Origin: Tumebacillus sp. BK434
GTDB lineage: Bacteria; Bacillota; Bacilli; Tumebacillales; Tumebacillaceae
Reading direction: 5' to 3'
DNA length: 64,000 bases
Assembly: GCF_004340785.1 (NCBI RefSeq)
Contig: NZ_SLXS01000010.1
Location: 1 to 64,000 of the forward strand
Under the pieces are notes generated by a model. It searched no databases and had not been told where the DNA came from. It saw only the letters and a program-made list of their open reading frames with translations. The first letter of the stretch is position 1. Every line of letters starts with the position of its first letter. A program made the position numbers and the translations under genes. This document shows positions 8,614 to 19,805 of this stretch, piece after piece.

Positions 8614-9900
8614 ATGGGACTGCTACTGAAAAACGGACGACTGCTGAACTTGAAAACGGGTGAGCTGGAAGCGCGCGAACTGCGTATCGAAGGGGAGATC
8701 ATCGCTGAGGTGGCGGAGCGCATCGATGCGGCCGGCCATGAAGTGATCGACCTGAACGGCAACGTGATCCTGCCGGGCTTCCTCGACATGCACGTGCATC
8801 TGCGCGAGCCGGGCTTTGCAGCGAAAGAGACGATTGAGACCGGCACGGCGGCGGCGGCACGAGGCGGGTTCACCACCGTGGCTTGCATGCCGAACACCCG
8901 CCCGGTGATCGACTCGCCGGAACTGATCCGCTACGTGTATGAGACGACCGCAAAGGAAGGCTCCTGCACCGTCCTCCCGTACGGCGCGATCACCAAAGGG
9001 GAGCTGGGCGAAGAGCTGACCGACATCGCCGCTTTGAAAGCGGCTGGCGCGCTCGGCATCACCGACGACGGCGTCGGCGTGCAGTCCTCCTCCTTGATGC
9101 GCGAAGCGATGCGCGTCGCTGCGGCGCTCGATCTGCCGGTGGTCATCCACTCCGAAGATGAAGACCTCGCCAAAGACGGCTGCATGAACGAAGGCGTCGT
9201 CTCCAAGCGCCTCGGCCTGCCGGGCATCCCCGGGCTGGCAGAAAGCGCGATGATCGCCCGTGACATCCTGCTTGCAGAAGACACCGGCGCACACCTGCAC
9301 GTCTGCCACATCTCCGACGCCGCTTCGGTCGAACTGGTGCGCTGGGCCAAAAGCCGCGGCTTGAAGGTGACGACCGAAGTCACCCCGCACCATCTGCTGC
9401 TGACCGAAGAGATCATCGACCGGACGGACGGCCGTGACGCCAACATGAAAGTCAACCCGCCGCTCCGCTCGGAAAAGGACCGCCTGGCCTGCCTGCAAGG
9501 GCTGCTCGACGGCACGATCGACATGGTGGCGACCGACCATGCGCCGCACACCGAAGAGGAAAAACAACGCCCGTTTGCCACCGCGCCATTTGGCTTCATT
9601 GGCCTTGAGATCGCCTTCCCGCTCCTCTACACCGAACTGGTGCAGCAAGGCACCCTGCCGCTGCATGAACTGGTGCAGAAGTTCACGGTGAACCCGGCGA
9701 ACGTGTTCAAAATCGACCGCGGCAGCCTCGAAGCGGGCAAAGTGGCCGACCTGACCGTCGTCGATCTGGAGGAAGAGCGCGAGATCGCAGCGGCAGAACT
9801 GAAGACCAAAGGACGCAACACGCCGTTCCTCGGCAAAAAGGTCAAAGGATGGAGCGTGCTGACGATCAACCAGGGTCGCATCACCTACCAGAACCACTAG
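8614..9900 (+). CDS. pyrC: dihydroorotase
   Basis: This 428-residue amidohydrolase cyclises carbamoyl aspartate to dihydroorotate. Metal-site motifs are DMHVHLREPGF (about residues 57-67), the HSEDEDL and CHISDA histidines, and ATDHAPHTEEEK with the catalytic Asp. The class I length and PGFLDMHVH fit PyrC of Firmicutes. GAGGAGG precedes the ATG by 6 bases, so the alternative ATG two codons earlier, inside the ribosome site, is not used. It follows pyrB by 30 bases. Confidence 0.97.
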   Translation: MGLLLKNGRLLNLKTGELEARELRIEGEIIAEVAERIDAAGHEVIDLNGNVILPGFLDMHVHLREPGFAAKETIETGTAAAARGGFTTVACMPNTRPVIDSPELIRYVYETTAKEGSCTVLPYGAITKGELGEELTDIAALKAAGALGITDDGVGVQSSSLMREAMRVAAALDLPVVIHSEDEDLAKDGCMNEGVVSKRLGLPGIPGLAESAMIARDILLAEDTGAHLHVCHISDAASVELVRWAKSRGLKVTTEVTPHHLLLTEEIIDRTDGRDANMKVNPPLRSEKDRLACLQGLLDGTIDMVATDHAPHTEEEKQRPFATAPFGFIGLEIAFPLLYTELVQQGTLPLHELVQKFTVNPANVFKIDRGSLEAGKVADLTVVDLEEEREIAAAELKTKGRNTPFLGKKVKGWSVLTINQGRITYQNH

Positions 9901-9924
9901 ACGAAGCAGCGAACCGAGCAAGCA

Positions 9925-9966
9925 GACCGACCAGAACATACCAACCAGAGCAAACCAACCAGAGCA
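9925..9966 (+). repeat. three tandem 14-bp repeats between pyrC and carA
   Basis: Three head-to-tail copies: GACCGACCAGAACA (9925-9938), TACCAACCAGAGCA (9939-9952) and AACCAACCAGAGCA (9953-9966). The last two differ in one base. The tract is rich in A and C, has almost no T, and should be unstructured in RNA. It fills most of the pyrC-carA gap, just ahead of the carA ribosome site. Confidence 0.85.
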
Positions 9967-9993
9967 TGAGACAAAAGAAGGGTGGAGAAGCGA

Positions 9994-11076
9994 ATGCGAG
10001 CAAGGCTGATCTTAGAAGACGGAACGGTATTTGAAGGCACCGCGTTTGGCGCGGCCGGCGAGTCGTTTGGCGAAGTGGTGTTCAACACCGGCATGACCGG
10101 CTATCAAGAGGTGCTGACCGACCCGTCCTACTACGGGCAGATCGTGACGATGACCTATCCGCTGATCGGCAACTACGGGGTCAATGTTGACGACATCGAA
10201 TCGAACCATCCGCACGTGCGCGGCTTCGTGGTGCGCGAGTGGTCGGAACACCCGAGCAATTGGCGCAACATGGGCAGCCTCGATGAGTACCTGAAGAAGC
10301 ACAACATCCTCGGTATCCAAGGCATCGACACCCGCATGCTGACCAAAAAGATCCGTGTCAAAGGCACGATGGGCGGCGTGATCACCACGCTTGAGGACAC
10401 GGTGGAGGAGTATGTGGCCAAGCTGAATACGCCGCACCTCCTGCCGCGTGACCAAGTGGCCCGTGTCACCACCAAATCGACCTACCGCAGCCCGGGTAAA
10501 AACCGCCGCATCGTCGCGATGGACTTCGGGATGAAATCGGGCGTGCTGCGCTCGCTCGTCGCCCGCGGCTGTGATGTGACGGTCGTGCCGGCCGACACGC
10601 CGGCGGAAGAGATCCTCGGCTGGAAGCCGCATGGCGTGATGCTCTCCAACGGCCCTGGCGACCCGGCCGACCTGAACGACATCATCGAAACGGTACGCCA
10701 ACTGATCGGCCAAGTCCCGATCTTCGGCATCTGCCTTGGTCATCAGCTGATCTCGCTGGCTTGCGGAGCGAAGACCGACCGCCTGAAATTCGGCCACCGC
10801 GGCGCCAACCACCCGGTCAAAGACCTGCTCAACGGCCGCTGCTACATCACGTCGCAAAACCACGGCTATGTGGTCGTAGCCGAGTCGCTGGAAGGCACCG
10901 GCCTGGAACTGACGCACATCAACCAAAACGACGGTTCGGTCGAAGGCGTGCGCCACACCGAACATCCGGTCTTCTCTGTTCAGTACCATCCGGAGGCGCG
11001 TCCGGGTCCTGACGACTCCGACTACCTGTTTGACCGTTTCATGGAGATGATTGAAGCACACTGGGAGGGGAAATAA
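9994..11076 (+). CDS. carA: carbamoyl-phosphate synthase, glutaminase subunit
   Basis: This 360-residue subunit hydrolyses glutamine and channels ammonia to CarB. The N-terminal CPSase small domain (LILEDGTVFEGTAFG, then FNTGMTGYQEVLTDPSY) is followed by a class I glutamine amidotransferase domain with the nucleophile Cys in FGICLGHQ (about 240) and His/Glu in FSVQYHPEA. A GTG four codons upstream would leave no room for a ribosome site; GGAGA is 6 bases before this ATG. Its stop is 3 bases from carB. Confidence 0.97.
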   Translation: MRARLILEDGTVFEGTAFGAAGESFGEVVFNTGMTGYQEVLTDPSYYGQIVTMTYPLIGNYGVNVDDIESNHPHVRGFVVREWSEHPSNWRNMGSLDEYLKKHNILGIQGIDTRMLTKKIRVKGTMGGVITTLEDTVEEYVAKLNTPHLLPRDQVARVTTKSTYRSPGKNRRIVAMDFGMKSGVLRSLVARGCDVTVVPADTPAEEILGWKPHGVMLSNGPGDPADLNDIIETVRQLIGQVPIFGICLGHQLISLACGAKTDRLKFGHRGANHPVKDLLNGRCYITSQNHGYVVVAESLEGTGLELTHINQNDGSVEGVRHTEHPVFSVQYHPEARPGPDDSDYLFDRFMEMIEAHWEGK

Positions 11077-11079
11077 ACC

Positions 11080-14000
11080 ATGCCGCTGCGTACAGACCTC
11101 AAGAAAATTCTCGTCATCGGTTCCGGTCCGATCGTCATCGGACAAGCTGCAGAGTTTGACTATGCAGGCACCCAAGCCTGCCACGCCCTGCGCGAAGAAG
11201 GGATCAGCGTCGTGCTCGTCAACTCCAACCCGGCGACGATCATGACCGACATCGAAACGGCCGACAAAGTATACGTCGAGCCGCTGACCCCGGAATTTGT
11301 CGCCCAGATCATCCGCCAGGAAAAACCGGACGGTCTGCTCGCCACGCTCGGCGGCCAAACCGGCCTGAACATGGCGGTCAAACTCCACGAGCTGGGCGTG
11401 CTGGAACAAGAAGGCGTCGAACTGCTCGGCACCGCGCTCTCCTCGATCAAGCAGGCGGAAGACCGCGAAGAGTTCCGCTCCCTGATGCATGAGCTTGGCG
11501 AACCGGTGCCGGAGTCGGAGATCGTCAACACCTACGAAGGTGCGAAGCAGTTCGCCGAAGAGATCGGCTTCCCGATCATCATCCGCCCGGCATACACCTT
11601 GGGCGGCACCGGCGGCGGGATCGCCAAGGACTGGGCGGAATACGAAGAGATCGTCAACCTCGGCCTCCAGCTCTCGCCGATCTCGCAGGTGCTCGTCGAG
11701 CGTTCGATCGCCGGCTTCAAAGAAGTGGAATATGAAGTGATGCGCGACAAAAACGACAACTGCATCGTCGTCTGCAACATGGAGAACTTCGATCCGGTCG
11801 GCATCCACACCGGCGACTCGATCGTCGTGGCGCCGTCGCAAACGCTGTCCGACCATGAGTACCAGATGCTGCGCGCCTCGGCCTTGAAGATCATCCGCGC
11901 GCTCGGCATCGAAGGTGGCTGCAACGTACAGTTCGCGCTCGACCCGGACTCCTTCCAGTACTACCTGATCGAAGTCAACCCGCGTGTCTCCCGCTCCTCG
12001 GCGCTGGCATCGAAAGCGACCGGCTACCCGATCGCCAAGATCGCGGCGAAGATCGCCATCGGTTACACCCTCGACGAGATCGTCAACCCGGTCACCAAGC
12101 AGACCTACGCCTGCTTCGAACCGGCGCTCGACTACATCGTCACCAAGATCCCGCGCTGGCCGTTCGACAAGTTCGTCTCCGCCAAGCGCGTGCTCGGCAC
12201 GCAGATGAAAGCGACCGGCGAAGTGATGGCGATCGAGCGCTCCTTTGAAGCATCGCTGATGAAAGCGGTGCGGTCGCTGGAGATCGGTCTCGACTCGCTC
12301 GACCTGCCGGGTGCAGACGAACTCGATCAGGAGTCACTGGAGAAACGCCTCGTCGCTGCGGACGATGAACGCCTCTTCCTGCTCGCCGAAGCTTTCAAGC
12401 GCGGCTACACGGTGGAGCAGCTGCACGACCTGACCAAAATCGACGAATGGTTCCTGGTGAAAGTGGAAGGCATCGTCCGCCTGCTGCAAACGATCGGCGC
12501 GGAAGGCCTGACCGAAGCGAACTTGCGCAAAGCGAAGAAATGGAGCATCACCGACTCGACGATCGCCCGCTATGCACAGACGTCGGAGGACGAGGTGTAC
12601 GGCACGCGCCAAGCGCTCGGCCTGCGCCCGGTGTTCAAGATGGTCGATACTTGCGCCGCCGAGTTCGACGCCGAGACGCCGTACTACTACTCCGCCTACG
12701 AGACGGAAGACGAAGTGGCCGAATCGAACCACAAAAAAGTCGTCGTGCTCGGCTCCGGCCCGATCCGCATCGGCCAGGGCATCGAGTTTGACTACTGCTC
12801 CGTCCACGCGGTGTGGGGGTTGAAAGACGCCGGGTACGAGTCGATCATCATCAACAACAACCCGGAGACCGTTTCCACCGACTTCTCGACGTCCGACCGC
12901 TTGTATTTCGAGCCCCTGCACATCGAAGACGTCATGCATGTCATCGACCGCGAACAGCCGGAAGGCGTGATCGTCCAGTTCGGCGGACAGACGGCGATCA
13001 ACCTCGCCGCACCGCTCGCCAAGCGCGGTGTGAAAATCCTCGGCACCCAGCTTGCCGACATCGACCGCGCGGAAGACCGCGAGAAATTCGACCAGCTGCT
13101 CACCGACCTCGACATCCCGCGCCCGCAAGGCAAGACGGTCTTTACCGTCGAAGCGGCGGTGCAGGCGGCGAACGAAACCGGCTACCCGGTCGTGGTGCGC
13201 CCGTCCTACGTCCTCGGCGGACGCGCAATGGAGATCGTCTACACCGAGCAGGACCTGCTGCACTACATGAAGCACGCGGTAAAAGTCAACTCTGAGCACC
13301 CGGTGCTCGTTGACCGCTACCTGACCGGCCTTGAGATCGAAGTCGACGCCATCGCCGACGGCGAGACGGTGCTGATCCCGGGCATCATGGAGCACGTCGA
13401 GCGCGCAGGGGTTCACTCCGGTGACTCGATCGCCGTGTATCCGACGCAAAAGCTCTACTCGCACCTGAAAGAGACGATCATCGAATACACGACGAAGATC
13501 GCCCGCGCCCTGAACGTCAAAGGGCTCCTGAACATTCAATACGTGGTCTCCAAAGACAAGGTGTACGTGATCGAAGTCAACCCGCGCTCCTCCCGCACCG
13601 TGCCGTTCCTCTCCAAAGTGACCGGGGTGCCGATGGTCGACGTGGCGACCCAGATCATCTTCGGCAAGTCGCTGACCGAACAAGGGTACCAAAACGGACT
13701 CTGGCCGGAGCCGCAGGACATGGTCGCCGTCAAGGTGCCGGTCTTCTCCTTCGCCAAACTGCGCCGCGTCGACGTCACGCTCGGCCCGGAGATGAAATCG
13801 ACCGGTGAAGTGATGGGGCAGGAGCGCACGTTCGCCAAAGCGCTGTACAAAGGCCTGCTCGCCGGCGGCATCGACATCCCGGAGCACGGCACGATCATCG
13901 CGACGATCGCCGACAAAGACAAGGAAGAGGCGCTGCCGATTCTCAAGGGCTACGCTAACCTCGGCTTCCGCTTCCTGGCGACCAAAGGCACGGCGGCGCT

Positions 14001-14277
14001 CCTGCGTGCCCAAGGCATCTCGGCGGTCACCGAAGTCAAAAAACTGGCGGAAGGCTCGCCGAACCTCGTCGACCTGCTGCGCCAAGGCAAAGCCGACATG
14101 GTGATCAACACGCTGACCCACGGCAGAGACACCTCCCGTGACGGGTTCCGCATCCGCCGCGAATCGGTCGAACACGGCATTCCGTGCCTGACCTCGCTTG
14201 ATACGGCGCAGGCGATGCTCGACGTGCTGCAGTCGATCCGCTTCTCGACCGTGCCGCTCGGCAAAGGGCAGAACTAA
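11080..14277 (+). CDS. carB: carbamoyl-phosphate synthase, large subunit
   Basis: At 1065 residues this has the full length expected. It makes carbamoyl phosphate from bicarbonate, ammonia and two ATP. Two homologous halves are visible: [20 protein letters not shown] near residue 12 and [19 protein letters not shown] near 556, each followed by an ATP-grasp domain. A C-terminal MGS-like allosteric domain (about 930-1060, with [13 protein letters not shown]) can bind effectors such as UMP. GGGAGGGG precedes the ATG. Confidence 0.97.
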   Translation: MPLRTDLKKILVIGSGPIVIGQAAEFDYAGTQACHALREEGISVVLVNSNPATIMTDIETADKVYVEPLTPEFVAQIIRQEKPDGLLATLGGQTGLNMAVKLHELGVLEQEGVELLGTALSSIKQAEDREEFRSLMHELGEPVPESEIVNTYEGAKQFAEEIGFPIIIRPAYTLGGTGGGIAKDWAEYEEIVNLGLQLSPISQVLVERSIAGFKEVEYEVMRDKNDNCIVVCNMENFDPVGIHTGDSIVVAPSQTLSDHEYQMLRASALKIIRALGIEGGCNVQFALDPDSFQYYLIEVNPRVSRSSALASKATGYPIAKIAAKIAIGYTLDEIVNPVTKQTYACFEPALDYIVTKIPRWPFDKFVSAKRVLGTQMKATGEVMAIERSFEASLMKAVRSLEIGLDSLDLPGADELDQESLEKRLVAADDERLFLLAEAFKRGYTVEQLHDLTKIDEWFLVKVEGIVRLLQTIGAEGLTEANLRKAKKWSITDSTIARYAQTSEDEVYGTRQALGLRPVFKMVDTCAAEFDAETPYYYSAYETEDEVAESNHKKVVVLGSGPIRIGQGIEFDYCSVHAVWGLKDAGYESIIINNNPETVSTDFSTSDRLYFEPLHIEDVMHVIDREQPEGVIVQFGGQTAINLAAPLAKRGVKILGTQLADIDRAEDREKFDQLLTDLDIPRPQGKTVFTVEAAVQAANETGYPVVVRPSYVLGGRAMEIVYTEQDLLHYMKHAVKVNSEHPVLVDRYLTGLEIEVDAIADGETVLIPGIMEHVERAGVHSGDSIAVYPTQKLYSHLKETIIEYTTKIARALNVKGLLNIQYVVSKDKVYVIEVNPRSSRTVPFLSKVTGVPMVDVATQIIFGKSLTEQGYQNGLWPEPQDMVAVKVPVFSFAKLRRVDVTLGPEMKSTGEVMGQERTFAKALYKGLLAGGIDIPEHGTIIATIADKDKEEALPILKGYANLGFRFLATKGTAALLRAQGISAVTEVKKLAEGSPNLVDLLRQGKADMVINTLTHGRDTSRDGFRIRRESVEHGIPCLTSLDTAQAMLDVLQSIRFSTVPLGKGQN

Positions 14278-14296
14278 CAAAAGGGGGCTGGGACAC

Positions 14297-15992
<1,696 letters not shown>

Positions 15993-15993
<1 letters not shown>

Positions 15994-16715
15994 TGAACAT
16001 GGCACTTCAGCCGCAAGAACGGATCTTTGTCGCTCTCGACTATGACAACATGGACGATGCGCTGCGCATGGCGGAGCGGCTCGGCGACACGATCAGGACG
16101 ATGAAAGTCGGGCTGCAGCTCTTTTTCAACAGCGGGCCGCAGATCTTGCACCGCTTGCATGACATGGGCTTTCAAGTGTTTATGGACTGCAAGTTTCACG
16201 ACATCCCGAACACGGTGGCCGGCGCGTCCGACTCGGTGACGCAACACGGCGTGTACATGTTTAACGTGCATTGCGCCGGCGGTGTAGAAATGATGCAGCG
16301 CGCCAAGGCAGCGGCGGTCAGACGGGCAGAACAGATGGGCATCGCCGTGCCGAAGCTGATCGGCGTGACACAGCTGACTTCGACGTCGCAAGGGATGCTC
16401 AACGACGAGATCGGCGTGCCGGGCGATGTGCAAAGCTCGGTCCTCCACTACGCGACACTGGCGCAACAGGCCGGACTGGACGGCGTGGTGGCGTCGGGAC
16501 ACGAGATCGCGGCGATCAAGAGCGCCTGCGGAGACGACTTCTTGACGGTGATCCCGGGCATCCGGCCGACCTGGGCGGCGAGCAACGACCAAAAAAGGAT
16601 CATGACGCCGAAGGAAGCGCTGCAGGCCGGTGCGCACTATCTGGTGATCGGGCGTGCGATCACACATGCGGACGATCCGAAAGCGGCCGCCTTGCGCATT
16701 CTGGAGGAAGTATAA
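15993..16715 (+). CDS. pyrF: orotidine 5'-phosphate decarboxylase
   Basis: This 240-residue TIM-barrel enzyme converts OMP to UMP, the last step of the pathway. The catalytic DCKFHDIPNT is at about residues 63-72, with VALDYDN at the N-terminus, VIPGIRP near 185 and YLVIGRAIT near 215. The ATG overlaps the pyrD stop (TGATG), 8 bases after GGAG; a second ATG two codons later is possible. Confidence 0.97.
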
Positions 16716-16742
16716 GCGACACATTTCGAGGGGGAAACTTAG

Positions 16743-17372
16743 ATGACCACGACGACAGCGAACAAAATCTCGAAAGCTTTGCTCGACATTCAAGCGGTGT
16801 TCCTGCGCCCGAACGACCCGTTCATCTGGGCGTCCGGAATGCGCTCGCCGATCTACTGCGACAACCGGCTGACCTTGTCCTACCCGGAAGTGCGCGATCT
16901 GATCGCGGAAGGATTTGCGGAGCTGATTCAGGAGAAATACGGCGACGTGGACATCATCGCGGGCATGGCGACCGGCGGGATCGCCCATGCGGCGTTTGTG
17001 GCGCAGAAGCTGAACAAACCGATGGTCTATATCCGCTCCTCGGCGAAAAAGCATGGCAAGGGCAATCAGGTGGAAGGGTCGCTTCCGGCCGGTAAAAAAG
17101 TCGTGATCATCGAAGACCTGATCTCGACGGGCGGTTCGGTGCTCGAAGGCGTGACGGCGGTGCGCGAAGCGGGCGGCGAAGTGCTGGGTGTGGCGGCGAT
17201 CTTCACTTACGAGTTCCAAAAAGCGGAAGACAACTTTGCGGCTGCCGAGTGCCAATTTGACACGCTGACCAATTACTCGGCCTTGCTGCCGACCGCGGTG
17301 GAGTCCGGCTATGTGTCGGAAACGGACCTCGAACTGTTGAGAAAATGGAAAGAAGCGCCGGAGAAGTTTTAA
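16743..17372 (+). CDS. pyrE: orotate phosphoribosyltransferase
   Basis: This 209-residue enzyme joins orotate with PRPP to give OMP. The PRPP-binding motif [18 protein letters not shown] is at about residues 119-136, the orotate/PRPP region is [13 protein letters not shown] near 31, and [17 protein letters not shown] is the catalytic loop. It is the last pyr gene; an intrinsic terminator follows 16 bases after the stop. GAGGGGG precedes the ATG. Confidence 0.97.
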   Translation: MTTTTANKISKALLDIQAVFLRPNDPFIWASGMRSPIYCDNRLTLSYPEVRDLIAEGFAELIQEKYGDVDIIAGMATGGIAHAAFVAQKLNKPMVYIRSSAKKHGKGNQVEGSLPAGKKVVIIEDLISTGGSVLEGVTAVREAGGEVLGVAAIFTYEFQKAEDNFAAAECQFDTLTNYSALLPTAVESGYVSETDLELLRKWKEAPEKF

Positions 17373-17387
17373 TATGCGATCTGCAAG

Positions 17388-17411
17388 AGACCCTGGACAG
17401 GGTCTTTTTTG
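17388..17411 (+). terminator. terminator at the end of the pyr operon
   Basis: AGACCCTG/CAGGGTCT hairpin immediately followed by TTTTTT. It separates pyrE from the ComFB-like gene. Confidence 0.88.
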
Positions 17412-17503
17412 CATGTTCAGGCAGGAAGTTCGGGGAATGGCGCAGAATGATTATAAATTGCGATAAGTTGTTTTTTAATATCAGTATAGTGAGGTGCGCG
17501 GAG

Positions 17504-17770
17504 ATGAAAGTCACCAATTTGATGGAACAGATCGTGGAAGAGGTGCTGGACGAGCAGTGGCACTATCTGAACGTTTCCTGCCCCTGCGAGCTTTGCAAAA
17601 ATGACATCCTGGCTGTCACGCTCAACGCTCTGCCGCCGCGCTATGTGGCGCATGACCGCGGGCGGGTGATCGTACAGGCGCGGATGATGCAGGAGCAGAT
17701 GAAAGCGGATGTGCTTAGGGAGATCGCCCGCGCAGCGGGCATTGTCAGCACGAAACCGTCACATCAGTAA
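17504..17770 (+). CDS. ComFB-like late competence family protein
   Basis: An 88-residue protein with the ComFB signature: an N-terminal helix (TNLMEQIVEEVLDEQW), then CPCELCKNDILAVTLNALPP and RYV, in which the CxxC pair probably binds zinc. The C-terminal half is helical. ComFB is encoded in the comF operon of Bacillus and its function is unclear; relatives in cyanobacteria bind cyclic dinucleotides. The frame is open upstream, but GAGGTG lies 8 bases before this ATG. It stands alone here, between two terminators, not in a comF operon. Confidence 0.82.
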   Translation: MKVTNLMEQIVEEVLDEQWHYLNVSCPCELCKNDILAVTLNALPPRYVAHDRGRVIVQARMMQEQMKADVLREIARAAGIVSTKPSHQ

Positions 17771-17779
17771 CGACGGCCA

Positions 17780-17806
17780 AAGATCGCGGACAGCGGTCTT
17801 TTTTCT
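17780..17806 (+). terminator. probable terminator of the ComFB-like gene
   Basis: AGATCGC pairs with GCGGTCT (one G-T pair and one mismatch allowed) and TTTTTT follows. The stem is short but correctly placed 10 bases after the stop. Confidence 0.6.
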
Positions 17807-17828
17807 GATCGGTTGCGTGATTTTCTCG

Positions 17829-17874
17829 TTGCGAGGAGTACGCATCTGTGTTACTTTATAAAGGGAAGTAACAC
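17829..17874 (+). promoter_or_regulatory. promoter and perfect inverted repeat before the Crp/Fnr gene
   Basis: GTGTTACTT (17848-17856) and AAGTAACAC (17866-17874) are perfect 9-bp inverted arms separated by 9 bases. TTGCGA (17829-17834) and TACTTT (17852-17857) with a 17-base spacer form a possible promoter whose -10 lies in the left arm. The repeat is therefore a candidate operator, perhaps for the regulator encoded 37 bases downstream. It differs from the classic TGTGA-N6-TCACA Crp site, and an RNA hairpin role is also possible. Confidence 0.55.
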
Positions 17875-17910
17875 GATACGATCACACTGGCGAATGGGGA
17901 GGGCAGTTCT

Positions 17911-18594
17911 ATGAGCGAATGTGCAATCTGCTACCTCGGACAATATGACCTGTTCAAAGATCTGACTGAAGATGAACTGGATATGCTGGGGCGAGGCAGT
18001 CAGCCGACTGTGATTCCAAAGCGCGAGTATATTTTCACGCCGGATGACCCGGGCAATCAGGTATATATGTTGAAATCAGGGCGTGTGCGCATCTCGCGTC
18101 TGTCGGAAACGGGCAAACATTTCACCTTGGTCATTTTGGAGCCGGGCGATGTGTTTGGTGAAAACGCGCTGTTTGCAGATGAACCGCGCCGCAATTTTGC
18201 AGAGGTGCTGGATGATGCGCAGATTTGCGCCATCGATAAAAAGGAATTCGAAAAGATCGCGATGCGCAATCCGTCTGTGTCGCTGAAGCTGGCCCAGATC
18301 GTCGAACATCGCTTGAATGAGGCGCAGGAGCAGATCGAGCATCTCGTGTTTTACGATGTGCAGACCCGTCTGGCCCGCCTGCTGCTGAAGCTGGCCGACA
18401 TTCACGGCGAACGCGTGGACGGCGGCGTGCAGATCGGAATCAAATTGACGCATGAAGACATCGCGTCGCTGATCGGCTCGACGCGGGAAACGACGAGCAA
18501 GATTTTGAACGAATTTAAAGCCAACGGCTGGATCGATGTGAAGAAACGCCACATTATTTTGGTCGATCAAAAGGTACTGGCTGAGATGAAGTGA
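17911..18594 (+). CDS. Crp/Fnr-family transcription regulator
   Basis: A 227-residue regulator. The cyclic-nucleotide-binding-type beta-roll covers about residues 14-130 (GNQVYMLKSGRVRISRLSETGK, LEPGDVFGENALF), followed by the dimer helix and a winged helix-turn-helix (LTHEDIASLIGSTRETTSKILNEFKANGWI, about 172-200). The arginine that contacts cAMP in true Crp is not obvious, so the ligand is unknown. Two Cys near the N-terminus (C4, C7) and one near residue 107 recall metal- or redox-sensing Fnr relatives, but this is weak. A perfect inverted repeat overlaps its promoter, suggesting autoregulation. GGGGAGG precedes the ATG. Confidence 0.9.
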   Translation: MSECAICYLGQYDLFKDLTEDELDMLGRGSQPTVIPKREYIFTPDDPGNQVYMLKSGRVRISRLSETGKHFTLVILEPGDVFGENALFADEPRRNFAEVLDDAQICAIDKKEFEKIAMRNPSVSLKLAQIVEHRLNEAQEQIEHLVFYDVQTRLARLLLKLADIHGERVDGGVQIGIKLTHEDIASLIGSTRETTSKILNEFKANGWIDVKKRHIILVDQKVLAEMK

Positions 18595-18627
18595 GAGAGT
18601 GCATACATAGCGCTCTCTCTTTTTTTG
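18593..18627 (+). terminator. terminator of the Crp/Fnr gene
   Basis: GAGAGAG (18593-18599) pairs with CTCTCTC (18613-18619), extended by GC/GC inside, then TTTTTTTT. The stem starts at the stop codon of the gene. Confidence 0.85.
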
Positions 18628-18715
18628 CGGGAAGAGGAAAGGCCTGACGAGGCACGAAATAGGTTGTAAGTACAGAAAGAAACCGCCAGCGTGGAGCGGG
18701 CGGCTTGAGCGCTGC

Positions 18716-18916
18716 TTAAGCATCATAGGAACGGATCTCGTAGGTGCGGGTGGCTGCAGGACGGGTGGGACGGCGTTTTACCGGGATCTTCGGTTTCGGT
18801 TGTGGTGCAGACGGTCGGCGGAATTGGGTGAACAGGAAGATGATGCCGACCAGTTCTGCCAAGCTTCCTGCCATCCCGACGGCGTCTCGGATCATGTAAA
18901 ACATTTTGTCTTCCAA
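18716..18916 (-). CDS. small membrane-anchored protein, unknown function
   Basis: A 66-residue protein I do not recognise. One hydrophobic helix (about residues 9-31, DAVGMAGSLAELVGIIFLFT) is followed by a basic, proline-rich tail (PKPKIPVKRRPTRPA). The likely start is TTG, 5 bases after GGGGGAG; an internal ATG four codons on would leave a longer spacing. It is divergent from the hydrolase gene at 18996. Topology with a positively charged cytoplasmic tail is plausible. Confidence 0.6.
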   Translation of the reverse strand: MEDKMFYMIRDAVGMAGSLAELVGIIFLFTQFRRPSAPQPKPKIPVKRRPTRPAATRTYEIRSYDA

Positions 18917-18995
18917 AGCTGCTCCCCCTTTCCGACCATTTTGATGCGAGTATATGGGAGTTGGACATCAAGCAGAACAAAGGGAGGCGAATTTG

Positions 18996-19805
18996 GTGCA
19001 AGCGATTCATACGGAAGTCTTCAAGGCGGGGCAATCGACGGGGCTTGCGGCGGTGCTGATTCATGGCGCTTCCGATCACAGCGCCCGCTATCGGCATGTG
19101 ATCGAAACATTGAACGCGGGCGGTATCGATGTGATCAGCGGCGACCTGCCAGGATTTGGCCGTTCCAAGGGGCTGCACGGGCATATCGACCGCTTCGGCG
19201 ACTATCTGGAAGCGGTGGACGGTTGGGTGCGCGAGGCGGAGCGGGTGGCCGGAGCAGCGGGGCGCGTGGTGATGATCGGGCACAGCATGGGCGGATTGGT
19301 CGCCGTGCGCTACCTGCAGGAGTACGGCGCACAGCGGGAGCGGATCATCGGGGCGGCGCTGTCCTCGCCGCTATTGCGCGTGGCGGTGGAGATCCCTGCC
19401 TGGAAGCGCCAGATCGCCAAAGTCCTCGACCGCGCGATACCGAAATTGCGCATGCCTAGCGGGATCAGCACGGCGTACCTGACCCGAAACCAAGAGGTCG
19501 TCGCACAGTATGAGCTCGACCCGCTTTGCGGCGGTGTGGTCAGCGCCCGCTGGTACGCGGAGATCCAGCGCGCGATGGAATTGGCCAAACGCGAGGCGGG
19601 CAAGATCGCCGTTCCGATCCTGTTGCTGCAGGCCGGAGCGGACCGAATCGTCGCGCCGGAGGAAGCGGAGCCGTTTTTCCGAACGCTTCCCGAGCGGGAG
19701 AACAACAAGTTCCTCTGCTATGGAGATTGCTACCACGAGCTGTTCAACGAGCCGGAGCAGGATGTGATTCTGGCTGAGCTGCTGGAATGGGTTGCCAAGT
19801 TGTAA
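18996..19805 (+). CDS. alpha/beta hydrolase, lysophospholipase-like
   Basis: This 269-residue protein resembles serine hydrolases of the monoglyceride lipase/lysophospholipase group. It has LIHGASDHSARYRHVIETL near the N-terminus, the nucleophile elbow GHSMGG (about 98-103), the catalytic Asp in LLLQAGADRIV (about 217) and His in GDCYHELFNE (about 245). No signal peptide is visible, so it is probably cytoplasmic. GGGAGG lies 8 bases before the chosen GTG; a TTG one codon earlier is nearly as good. The substrate is not predictable. Confidence 0.88.
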   Translation: MQAIHTEVFKAGQSTGLAAVLIHGASDHSARYRHVIETLNAGGIDVISGDLPGFGRSKGLHGHIDRFGDYLEAVDGWVREAERVAGAAGRVVMIGHSMGGLVAVRYLQEYGAQRERIIGAALSSPLLRVAVEIPAWKRQIAKVLDRAIPKLRMPSGISTAYLTRNQEVVAQYELDPLCGGVVSARWYAEIQRAMELAKREAGKIAVPILLLQAGADRIVAPEEAEPFFRTLPERENNKFLCYGDCYHELFNEPEQDVILAELLEWVAKL

